Assembly (NCBI GenBank): GCA_958295685.1
Contig: OY282365.1
Coordinates: 558,001 to 622,000 of the forward strand
DNA length: 64,000 nt
Source of the DNA: an uncultured Dehalococcoidia bacterium
GTDB lineage: Bacteria; Chloroflexota; Dehalococcoidia; Lucifugimonadales; CATQGZ01
Direction of reading: 5' to 3'
Of the stretch, positions 16,565 to 23,648 are shown in pieces. Position 1 is the stretch's first letter, and the number at the start of each line of letters is the position of its first letter. A program made the translations under genes and the position numbers. Under the pieces are notes generated by a model that saw only the letters and a program-made list of their open reading frames with translations, did not search any database and had not been told where the DNA came from.

Positions 16565-17740
16565 ATGCCCAAGTCGTCTGTCAGAACGGAACGCCCGACA
16601 GAGCGCGCGGTCCTCGTGGCCGCGAGTGTACGCGGCCACTCGTCGTCCTGGAGCGCGGACGAATCTCTGTCCGAGCTGCGCGAGCTGGGGGTCAGCGCGG
16701 GCGCGGTGACGGTCGGGACGCTGGTGCAGCGCCTGCCGAGGCCCACGCACACCTATCTCGGCAAGGGCAAGATAGACGAGCTCTCCCGTCTCTGCGAACA
16801 GCGGCGGGCCTCGACTGTCATCTGCGACGACGAGCTCACCCCGACCCAGCAGCGCAACTTGGAGAGCCTCCTCGAGGACAGGAAGGTTATCGACCGGACG
16901 GCCCTCATACTGGACGTGTTCGCCGGGAGGGCGCGTTCGAGAGAGGGGAGGCTTCAGGTGGAGCTGGCGCAGCACGAATACCTGCTGCCCAGGCTCGCCG
17001 GGCAGTGGTCTCACCTGGAGCGCCTGGGTGGAGGAATCGGCACCAGAGGCCCTGGGGAGACGCAGTTGGAGACCGACCGGCGGCTCGTGCGAGGCCGCAT
17101 AGCGAGGCTACGGAAGGGTCTGGACGACGTGCGGCGCCACCGCTCGCTCTATCAGCTACGCCGCAGGGAATCGGGCACGCCGGTGGTCTCTCTGGTGGGA
17201 TACACGAACGCGGGCAAGAGCGCGATGCTGAACCGCATGACCGACGGGGGCGTCACGTCCGAGGGCCGCATGTTTTCCACGCTGGATCCGGTCACGCGCA
17301 GGATAGTCCCGCCGTCGGGCCCCGAGTTTCTTCTGACGGACACGGTGGGGCTGATACAGAAGCTGCCCCCGGCGGTCGTCGCCGCGTTCCGCGCGACTCT
17401 GGAGGAGCTGGCCGAGGCTGCCGTCATGGTCCACGTCGTGGACATAACTCATCCGAACGCGGCACAGCAGGCCCAGACGGTGGAGCGCGTCCTGGAGGAC
17501 CTCGACCTGGCGGATAAGCCGCGCATTCTGGCGCTCAACAAGGTCGACCTGCTCGCTGCCGCCGAGGACGGGCCGGATTCATGGCCCGGCGCCATCGGAG
17601 TCGCTGAAGAGCATGGGAAGGCGGTTTTGGTGTCGGCGCTGACAGGGCAGGGCCTCGGAGACTTGGTGGAGGCGGTCCAGGGTGAGATCGAGGCGAGCCG
17701 GAGGCCGTCCGTCCACCCTGCGGCTAACTTCGCACTATAG
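16565..17740 (+). CDS. hflX: Ribosome-associated GTPase HflX
   Basis: HflX is a GTPase that splits stalled or hibernating ribosomes. The 391-residue protein has the N-terminal HflX domain with THTYLGKGKIDEL, then GGIGTRGPGETQLETDRR, and the G domain: GYTNAGKSAMLN (G1), DTVGLIQKLP (G3) and NKVD (G4). The start ATG at 16565 lies 24 bases after the dapL stop. A strong nested hairpin follows the stop at 17743-17790. Confidence 0.95.
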   Translation: MPKSSVRTERPTERAVLVAASVRGHSSSWSADESLSELRELGVSAGAVTVGTLVQRLPRPTHTYLGKGKIDELSRLCEQRRASTVICDDELTPTQQRNLESLLEDRKVIDRTALILDVFAGRARSREGRLQVELAQHEYLLPRLAGQWSHLERLGGGIGTRGPGETQLETDRRLVRGRIARLRKGLDDVRRHRSLYQLRRRESGTPVVSLVGYTNAGKSAMLNRMTDGGVTSEGRMFSTLDPVTRRIVPPSGPEFLLTDTVGLIQKLPPAVVAAFRATLEELAEAAVMVHVVDITHPNAAQQAQTVERVLEDLDLADKPRILALNKVDLLAAAEDGPDSWPGAIGVAEEHGKAVLVSALTGQGLGDLVEAVQGEIEASRRPSVHPAANFAL

Positions 17741-17742
17741 TA

Positions 17743-17790
17743 GTTATGTCAAGTCAGGTAGTGGAGCCTGACTCGGCGACTTGACATAAC
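17743..17790. terminator. Bidirectional terminator hairpin between convergent genes
   Basis: GTTATGTCAAGTC (17743-17755) pairs perfectly with GACTTGACATAAC (17778-17790). A second nested dyad, GTCAGG/CCTGAC, offers an alternative inner stem. It sits between the ends of hflX and the leftward TIR-like gene, so it can serve both. No long T run is visible. Confidence 0.7.
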
Positions 17791-17814
17791 GGATGGGTTC
17801 CCAAATGGCCCGAG

Positions 17815-18891
17815 TCAGACGGAGCGCGGCAGCACGTCGATGACGCCGAGGCTCTTGAGGGCGACCAGCAAGGCCATGCCAGCGCGCTCCGGCACGTCCG
17901 ATTGGAAGACGATGGCCCGGAGCCCGGCGTCTATCTCCGGGGTGAGCCTGACCGATTCGTCGCGGACGATGAGCACCCTGGGGCCATAGAGGACGGACGC
18001 TGCGCCGAGCTGGTACATGACCGACGCGGCCACTCCGGGCGCGTCCTCGTCGAGGCCGCACAGTATCAGGATTCCTGCGGAGCAGCGGCGCATCTCGTCG
18101 GAGACCGCCCCGTTCAGGCCTGACCCCACATGGGGCCGGACCGCCCGCGTGGAGTACGGCACGTCGAACTCGTCCAGGACGGACTTGACGTACAGCGTGG
18201 CGTCGTCGGAGCCGTTGCTGCCGATGAACACTCTCCCGGCGGGTTGTGTGGGCGCAGGCTCGGCATCGACGCGCTCAGGCGCAGGCTCGGGTGTGGTGGT
18301 CTCCGAGAACCCGCCTGCCGGCGGGTTCGGGGCCGGCGGGTTCTCGTGCGCTGGGACATCTTGGCGGGTCTCCGTGATTGTGACGCGCACACCGTCGCCG
18401 TCGCGCTTCAGAATGCCCGCAAAGACCCCGTTGGCCTCGGCCACCCGAAAGCACTCCTCGGCGAGGTCCTGGCGTATGTCGAGTTCGCGCTGGATCAGGT
18501 TCTGCGCGAACTCGATCTGTGGCATCAGCTTGCCGTCCAGCATCTCGTAGAAGCGCCGGAATACGTCGGGGTCCATCGCGGCGGCCCTGAGGGCCGCGTG
18601 CCGCTCCTCGGCACTCTTGGGCGCTATCGCGGCCTCGCCTCTTGGAGTTATAGCAATAGAGAGGTCGTTGTATCGGCCCTGAGTCAGGCCGTACTTGGCA
18701 GAGGAGTTGATGCGCATCGTGAAGCTGCTGCTGGCGGGCGTGGTGCCCAGGGCGCGGGCGAGCATCACGCGGTCGAAGGGCAGCCCCGAGTTCGAGTGCT
18801 GGATCGCCTTCGCGATCGAGAGCGAGTCCTCCAGCGTGTGCACCGGATATGGCCGGACCTTGCGAGTCCGCTTGCCTGAGCCTTCGTTCAC
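17815..18891 (-). CDS. TIR-like domain protein with N-terminal helical/wHTH-like region
   Basis: The 358-residue protein has an N-terminal region (about 1-160) that looks like a DNA- or partner-binding helical domain, a Pro/Glu/Thr-rich linker (about 178-218), and a C-terminal TIR-like nucleotide-binding domain starting GRVFIGSNGSDD at 220. In related TIR domains (Cap12 / TIR-like type) a catalytic Glu sits in a motif like NVIxELG; here the segment reads SVMYQLGAA, with Gln294. NAD cleavage may therefore be lost, leaving a sensor or binding role. Start is GTG at 18891. It stands alone, divergent from ctpA. Confidence 0.65.
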   Translation of the reverse strand: MNEGSGKRTRKVRPYPVHTLEDSLSIAKAIQHSNSGLPFDRVMLARALGTTPASSSFTMRINSSAKYGLTQGRYNDLSIAITPRGEAAIAPKSAEERHAALRAAAMDPDVFRRFYEMLDGKLMPQIEFAQNLIQRELDIRQDLAEECFRVAEANGVFAGILKRDGDGVRVTITETRQDVPAHENPPAPNPPAGGFSETTTPEPAPERVDAEPAPTQPAGRVFIGSNGSDDATLYVKSVLDEFDVPYSTRAVRPHVGSGLNGAVSDEMRRCSAGILILCGLDEDAPGVAASVMYQLGAASVLYGPRVLIVRDESVRLTPEIDAGLRAIVFQSDVPERAGMALLVALKSLGVIDVLPRSV

Positions 18892-18960
18892 CGCGCAGAG
18901 GCTCTGATGGTTGATGTCTTGGAAAGGGGCCGCATGATGCCTTCGCGTGTATTCACGAGG

Positions 18961-19028
18961 CCTGAATATATCTCAGAAAACAGCACCCGTCAAATGCCTG
19001 CCGGGGGCTATTCAGGTATGTATTCAGG
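18961..19028. promoter_or_regulatory. Repeated octamer CCTGAATA/TATTCAGG in a divergent intergenic region
   Basis: CCTGAATA at 18961-18968 and its reverse complement TATTCAGG at 19009-19016 and 19021-19028 lie between the TIR-like gene and ctpA. The last two start 12 bases apart. They may be operator sites for a regulator of the divergent pair; the protein is unknown. Confidence 0.4.
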
Positions 19029-19109
19029 CTGTGCTGAAAAGATTGATAAGACTGAAAAGCCTTGAATAGACGGTTCTAGGGGCCGCCGTGAGGATAGGAT
19101 CGGCTCGCG

Positions 19110-19118
19110 TGGTAGAAT
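19110..19118 (+). promoter_or_regulatory. Extended -10 promoter for ctpA-smpB
   Basis: TGG followed by TAGAAT, 34 bases before the ctpA TTG start. No clear -35. The same nine bases occur before xerD at 45799-45807. Confidence 0.5.
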
Positions 19119-19152
19119 CAGGCAAGAAGCAACAGAAGGGGAAGGTGCTGAG

Positions 19153-20463
19153 TTGAAAAAGATTGGCCGGGTTGGAAGTCTGGTGTTGGCCGCGGCTGTC
19201 CTCACTGCCCTGCTGATGACCGCGTGCGGCGGCAGGGCGGACGATCCGACAGCGACGCCCGAGCCGGAGGCGCGGACGCAGACACAGACATTGACACAGG
19301 AAGCGGAGGATGCCGGCTCGGGGCCGTTCATGCCGGAGGTGGTCGAGCCCGATACTCCCCTGGTCGCTCCGTCCGAGGTGCCGGAGGAACTGAGGGTGAT
19401 ATGGGAGGTCTGGGCCCTGCTCGCCAGAGACTACGTGGACAGGTCGAAGCTCGATCCGGAGGCGGCCACCGAAGCGGCGATCAGGGGGATGCTCATGCCG
19501 CTGGACGACTCTCAGACGGCCTACGTGAGCGCGGAGTACATGCAGACGGAGTCCCAGGACATGCAGGGCAACTTCGAGGGCATCGGAGCCCACGTGTCCA
19601 TGCGCCAGGACGGGAAGCTGATAATCGTCGCGCCCATCGACGGCGGGCCTGCGGAGGCCGCCGGCATAAAGTCGGGCGACATAATTCTGGACGTGGACGG
19701 CGAGTCGATCGAGGATCTGAGCATCCTCGAAGCGATCAGCCTCATACGCGGCCCGCGCGGCTCCACCGTGGTGCTGCTGGTGCAGCAGTTGGGCGCCATC
19801 GACCCGGTGGAGATATCGATCGTCCGCGACAGGATCCCCCTGGCGAGTGTGCTGCTGCGGAGCGAGCCGGGTGAGCCGATCGCGCACATCAGGGTGATCA
19901 ACTTCTATGCAGACACCGCGGAGATATTGAAGGAGACGATCAGCGAGGCTGTGGCCGGCGGCGCCGAGGCGCTGATCCTCGACGTGCGGGACAACCCCGG
20001 CGGCCTGCTCAGTTCCGCTATAGACGTTACGAGCCAGTTCCTGGACGACGGCTTGGTGCTCTACGAAATCGACGGCTCGGGGCGCAGGACCAACTTCCAG
20101 GTGCGCCAGGGCGGCGTGGCCACAGACATCCCGATGGTGGTGCTGACCAACGAAGGCAGCGCGAGCGCCAGCGAGATACTGGCGGGCGCGATTCAGGATC
20201 ACGAGAGGGCCCTCGTGATCGGGGCCACCACCTTCGGCAAGGGAACGGTCAACGCGTTCAAGCGGCTGAGCAACGGCGCGGGGCTCTACATGAGCATCGC
20301 CCGCTACTACACCCCCGCCGGTCGACAGATCGAGGACCTGGGAGTGGTGCCGGACATAGAGGTGAGCGCCAGGGACAGACAGACCGCGGAGACCGACCAG
20401 CTGAACAAGGCCAGAGAGATACTCGAGGCCGAGATCGCTAAGCTCTCCAGCATCAGGGGATGA
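19153..20463 (+). CDS. ctpA: S41-family C-terminal processing peptidase (lipoprotein)
   Basis: The 436-residue protein starts with a lipoprotein signal (hydrophobic residues about 8-24, lipobox LMTAC with Cys25). A PDZ domain follows (GIGAHVSM, GIKSGDIILDVDG, about 140-220), then the S41 protease domain with LDVRDNPGG, NEGSASASEILAGAI (catalytic Ser) and FGKGTVN (catalytic Lys). It probably trims secreted or membrane proteins at the outer face of the membrane. Starts at TTG 19153 after AAGGGGAAGG. Its TGA overlaps the smpB ATG. Confidence 0.93.
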   Translation: MKKIGRVGSLVLAAAVLTALLMTACGGRADDPTATPEPEARTQTQTLTQEAEDAGSGPFMPEVVEPDTPLVAPSEVPEELRVIWEVWALLARDYVDRSKLDPEAATEAAIRGMLMPLDDSQTAYVSAEYMQTESQDMQGNFEGIGAHVSMRQDGKLIIVAPIDGGPAEAAGIKSGDIILDVDGESIEDLSILEAISLIRGPRGSTVVLLVQQLGAIDPVEISIVRDRIPLASVLLRSEPGEPIAHIRVINFYADTAEILKETISEAVAGGAEALILDVRDNPGGLLSSAIDVTSQFLDDGLVLYEIDGSGRRTNFQVRQGGVATDIPMVVLTNEGSASASEILAGAIQDHERALVIGATTFGKGTVNAFKRLSNGAGLYMSIARYYTPAGRQIEDLGVVPDIEVSARDRQTAETDQLNKAREILEAEIAKLSSIRG

Positions 20464-20933
20464 TGGGCGAGAAGATCTTAGCGTCCAACCGCAGGGCCAG
20501 ATTCGACTACGAGATACTGGAGACTGTGGAGGCGGGGCTCGTCCTGACGGGCACCGAGATCAAAGCGGTGCGCGAGGGCCGCGCCAACATAACCGAGGCC
20601 TTCGCCGCGCCGGAGGGCGGGGAGATGTGGCTGTTCAATTCCCACATAGCGCCCTACTCGGCGGCGTCCGTCCGCGACAACCACCGCCCTACCCGCCCGC
20701 GCAAGCTGCTGCTCCACAAAGGCGAGGCGGCCGACCTGTCCATGCAGGTCGGCGCCAAGGGCTTCACCATCGTTCCTCTGCGGCTCTATCTCAGGCGTCG
20801 CGTGGCCAAGGTGGAGCTTGGGGTCGCCCGCGGCCGCCGGCGTTATGACAAGCGCAGGGTTCTGATAGAGAGAGAGCGGGAGAAGGAAGCCCGTGACGCC
20901 TTGGGCCGCCATCCCATGACACGACAGGCTTAG
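20460..20933 (+). CDS. smpB: SsrA-binding protein
   Basis: SmpB brings tmRNA to stalled ribosomes. The 157-residue protein shows the family line: ASNRRARFDYEILE, GLVLTGTEIKAVREG, FNSHIAPY, RPRKLLLHK and the basic C terminus. The start ATG at 20460 overlaps the ctpA stop (ATGATG), so a second ATG three bases on is equally possible. A GC-rich hairpin follows at 20988. No tmRNA gene is visible in the window. Confidence 0.96.
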   Translation: MMGEKILASNRRARFDYEILETVEAGLVLTGTEIKAVREGRANITEAFAAPEGGEMWLFNSHIAPYSAASVRDNHRPTRPRKLLLHKGEAADLSMQVGAKGFTIVPLRLYLRRRVAKVELGVARGRRRYDKRRVLIEREREKEARDALGRHPMTRQA

Positions 20934-20987
20934 GGAAATCCGCCCCGCCCCTAGGCGTCATGAGAGGCCTCCGTCCCAACGCACAAG

Positions 20988-21021
20988 CAGAGAGGGCGCC
21001 CCTGATGGGGCGCCCTCTCTG
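20988..21021. terminator. Strong hairpin after smpB
   Basis: Perfect 15-bp arms (20988-21002 and 21007-21021, arm CAGAGAGGGCGCCCC) around a four-base TGAT loop. Lies between smpB and the convergent small HTH gene, so it may end both transcripts. No T run follows. Confidence 0.8.
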
Positions 21022-21050
21022 GATTCTCAGGGCGTGGCCTGATTTAGGGC

Positions 21051-21275
21051 CTATGCCCGCTTTACCTCCAGTGTCTCTCCAGGAGCCAGCGCCACGCGCC
21101 TGACGTGGATGCCCAGCTTGAGCAGCCAGTAGGCAAGCGTCGCTTTGCTGACGTCGAGCTGGTCCGCCGTTGCCGACAGGCCGTGTTCAGTGACCATCTC
21201 AGGGAGCATCTTTTCCAGAGACTGGCCGAAGCGGTCTTCCACCGCCGTCATCTTCCTAGTCTTGCGAACCATCAT
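21051..21275 (-). CDS. Small helix-turn-helix protein
   Basis: A 74-residue protein with a Trp/Leu helix pair around LSATADQLDVSKATLAYWLLKLG (about 33-55), which fits a homeodomain-like or Trp-repressor-type HTH. The ATG at 21275 is preceded by GAGGAGGTGA at good spacing. A near-perfect promoter and a dyad over its -10 lie upstream, so it is likely a real, regulated gene and perhaps autoregulated. I do not recognise a named family. It ends opposite the smpB terminator. Confidence 0.75.
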   Translation of the reverse strand: MMVRKTRKMTAVEDRFGQSLEKMLPEMVTEHGLSATADQLDVSKATLAYWLLKLGIHVRRVALAPGETLEVKRA

Positions 21276-21297
21276 GATCGTTCACCTCCTCAATACT

Positions 21298-21333
21298 TGA
21301 CCTGATCTTAGGTCAGACGCTGGACTTTGTCAA
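21298..21333 (-). promoter_or_regulatory. Promoter with operator-like dyad for the small HTH gene
   Basis: Minus strand: TTGACA (21333-21328), exactly 17 bases, TAAGAT (21310-21305). The dyad TGACCTGATCTTAGGTCA (21298-21315) covers the -10 box. A dimeric repressor bound there would block polymerase. The ATG follows 29 bases after the -10. Confidence 0.75.
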
Positions 21334-21441
21334 TGTTTTATTCTAACCTTTTCTACGGTATTCTCAGCCAATTCTATCCGTTTCCGGAAGCACGAATTAT
21401 AGCGGGGTCTGGCCCTCTGCCCGACCGGGCGCCCGTCTCCA

Positions 21442-21969
21442 ATGGAGGAGCTGATGAGGACGCTGAGCGACATGGTATCGCGGGTGCGGCGGAACCACGG
21501 CGTCGAGCACGCTGTGGTTAGCCTGCTGATGGCGCGCGGTGTGAGGCGGCCCCTGGGCGGGTACTCGACCTCCGGCGGCTTCTTCATATTCGGCAGGGCG
21601 ACTCTGGAAGAGGTCTCGGAAGCCGCGGCAGATGCGATCGCCAGGCTCCGGGGCGGAGACAGCCGTCTGGCGGTGTCGCCGTTCTGCGGCACGAACCTCG
21701 TGGTGCAGGCGCTGCTTGCCGGGACCGCGGCGGCCATCGTGATGGGCGGGAGTGAGAAACGCATCCGGCGGCTGCCCGCCGCCGGGATAGCCATCTTGGC
21801 CGCGACTATGCTGGCGAGGCCCATCGGGAACGCACTCCAGCGCCACTGCACTACCCTGTCGGACGCGCGGGAGGTCGAAATCGATGGCGTGAAGCAGGTA
21901 TGGGCCGGGCCGTTCACCGTCCATAGAGTGAGCACGCGGATGGGCGGCGACAGCGCCAACCCGCGATGA
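21442..21969 (+). CDS. DUF6391-like membrane protein
   Basis: A 175-residue protein beginning RRNHGVEHAVV, then a GGYSTSGGFFIFG segment, PFCGTNLVVQ and one or two hydrophobic helices (about 88-125). This pattern matches my memory of the DUF6391 family common in Chloroflexota; its function is unknown. Two in-frame ATGs (21442 and 21454) are possible starts; GGAG overlaps the first, so the second may be used. It follows the HTH gene divergently and precedes a tRNA gene. Confidence 0.68.
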   Translation: MEELMRTLSDMVSRVRRNHGVEHAVVSLLMARGVRRPLGGYSTSGGFFIFGRATLEEVSEAAADAIARLRGGDSRLAVSPFCGTNLVVQALLAGTAAAIVMGGSEKRIRRLPAAGIAILAATMLARPIGNALQRHCTTLSDAREVEIDGVKQVWAGPFTVHRVSTRMGGDSANPR

Positions 21970-22094
21970 CCGCACGCGCCGCACGAGGGTGCGGAGAATG
22001 GCTCAGCCCAATTGGATCGTGTATTGTGACAGCCTCATTGCTCGTTGACCCGGTCGGCGGCGGATTGCTAAACTGGACTCGGCCCGTGTGGTAC

Positions 22095-22170
22095 GTCCCT
22101 GTAGCTCAGCGGATAGAGCGGCTGCCTTCTAAGCAGCGGGTCGCGGGTTCGAATCCTGCCAGGGACGCCA
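22095..22170 (+). tRNA. tRNA-Arg (anticodon TCT)
   Basis: Full cloverleaf: acceptor GTCCCTG with CAGGGAC, D stem GCTC/GAGC, anticodon stem GCTGC/GCAGC with loop CTTCTAA (anticodon TCT at 22128-22130), T stem GCGGG/CCTGC with TTCGAAT. The CCA tail is encoded at 22168-22170. Confidence 0.98.
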
Positions 22171-22198
22171 GCCCGCCAGAAGGTGAGCGCCGTTCACG

Positions 22199-23398
22199 AT
22201 GCAGAGAGAGGTCCGTCCAGTCGTGATGCCCGGCACCGACGAGTCCACGCGCGCCTTCCGATTCTTCGACAATCGAGAGAAGTACCTGCTCTTCGTGAAC
22301 ACGTGCAACGAGAAGCAGGTCATCGCCGAGCGCGTGGCCATGGAGGTGAGGTCGCTCAGGCCGACACCGCCAGCGCTGCGGCTCTTTGACGCCGGCATGG
22401 GCGACGCGACCGTCCTGACCCGCGTGATGAGGTCTCTCCATCACCGGTACCCGACCGTGCCTTTCCTAGTCGTGGGCAAGGAGATAAGCCACGAGGATGT
22501 CCGCATCAGCCTGGAGAAGATGGCCGACAGGTTCTACGAGCACCCCCTGACGGTTCTGGTGGTCACGAATATGTTCTACACGGAGGCCCCGCGGCTCTAC
22601 CCCAGCCCCAGGAGGGAGCAGAGGCTGAACTGGCTGGAGGTAGCCTTGAAGGGAAGCTCGGCCTTCGAGTTCGACGTGCAGATCAGAGAGCTGGAGCAGA
22701 GGGTCCGCGAGTGGTGGAAGACGACTCCGAGCAGTCGCACGGGCAATCCTCTATATGCGGCCCCCTCGGTGATGGTGATCTACAGGAAAGATCAGGCGTG
22801 GCCGCTGGAGCCGGTCATTCCGAGGAGAGGGGACACGGATCGTGAGTACGACCTGGTGATCGCCGCGCAGCCATACAGGGCGAGGCTCCCTGCGGAGTCC
22901 AAGGTCAGAAGCGTGCTCGCTCCCCTAGCCTGCTCCCTGGCTCCGGGCGGGTGCATGGTCGTCATCCAGTCCACGGGGAAGGACCCTGCCATGGAGATAA
23001 TCCGCGGGGTCTGGCCGAGCGAGGATCCGTTCGTCGCATCCCGCCGTGAACTCCTGAGAGAGCTGCGCTCTCAGCTGGGGAGGACGCGGCCGGAGCTTCG
23101 GTATCTGACGCACCCCGACTCGAGGGCGCAGTTCCGGTACGAGCTCCAGCTGCCGCCCGACGAGGTGGAAGCAGGCATCAATACCTCCACGCTGCTTGCG
23201 GGCTGGAACGCTGCGGCGTACGTGGCCCAGATAGAGGACGAGCGTCTGAGGCCGGCCATGTCCGAGGGCCGCTACCTCGACGTGACCTCGGAGGTTCTGC
23301 GGAAGTACCAGGGCCTGTGGTTCGTCGACGAGTCGTTCGTCGTGGCCAGGGTGAGGAAGTCCCGGAAGACGGGGCGGGAGAGAGCGCGGTCGGCGTGA
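22199..23398 (+). CDS. SAM-dependent methyltransferase-like protein
   Basis: A 399-residue protein with a Rossmann-type SAM motif LRLFDAGMGDATVLTRVM near residues 60-78, an acidic or basic partner strand PFLVVGKEIS, and later LACSLAPGGCMVVIQS, which looks like post-motif III of class I methyltransferases. The substrate is unknown. The ATG at 22199 overlaps the short gap after the tRNA; AGGTGA lies 12 bases upstream. A similar arrangement in hydrophobic core makes it a soluble protein. Could equally be an N-methyltransferase of small molecules or of protein. Confidence 0.6.
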   Translation: MQREVRPVVMPGTDESTRAFRFFDNREKYLLFVNTCNEKQVIAERVAMEVRSLRPTPPALRLFDAGMGDATVLTRVMRSLHHRYPTVPFLVVGKEISHEDVRISLEKMADRFYEHPLTVLVVTNMFYTEAPRLYPSPRREQRLNWLEVALKGSSAFEFDVQIRELEQRVREWWKTTPSSRTGNPLYAAPSVMVIYRKDQAWPLEPVIPRRGDTDREYDLVIAAQPYRARLPAESKVRSVLAPLACSLAPGGCMVVIQSTGKDPAMEIIRGVWPSEDPFVASRRELLRELRSQLGRTRPELRYLTHPDSRAQFRYELQLPPDEVEAGINTSTLLAGWNAAAYVAQIEDERLRPAMSEGRYLDVTSEVLRKYQGLWFVDESFVVARVRKSRKTGRERARSA

Positions 23399-23450
23399 CC
23401 GGCGGCGCGCAGCATACCAGATAGCTTCACTGCTTAGGAGACCTTGGGCT

Positions 23451-23524
23451 AACCCCCAGACCCCCTGCCAGAGGAGAGAACCCCTCTGGACTCCCCCTTT
23501 AGGATCTCACAAAGTCTGAACAGT
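23451..23524. repeat. Right-end fragment of the MITE-like family
   Basis: Matches the right half of the element at 53560-53730: CCCAGACCCCCTGCCAGAG, an imperfect CCCCTCTGGACT segment, then CTCACAAAGTCTGAACAGTT. The left half is absent. Lies in the 250-base gap between the methyltransferase-like gene and the nuclease-helicase. Confidence 0.75.
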
Positions 23525-23602
23525 TTCGGCTTAACTGCTGAGTGAGCCGATACCGTGGGTGTGAGCCAAACGCCGGAACCTGGACATCAGGGGGTCTGGA
23601 TT

Positions 23603-23640
23603 CCTGCCCGTATCGGGTACGGGGGGTAGGCTTTTGCCGG
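23603..23640. repeat. Degenerate copy of a 38-bp hairpin repeat
   Basis: CCTGCCCGTATCGGGTACGG and then GGTAGGCTTTTGCCGG match the better copy at 49984-50022, with damaged arms. Both copies sit just after the stop of a leftward gene or before one, so they may be worn terminators or small repeats. Confidence 0.6.
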
Positions 23641-23648
23641 AATGATGG

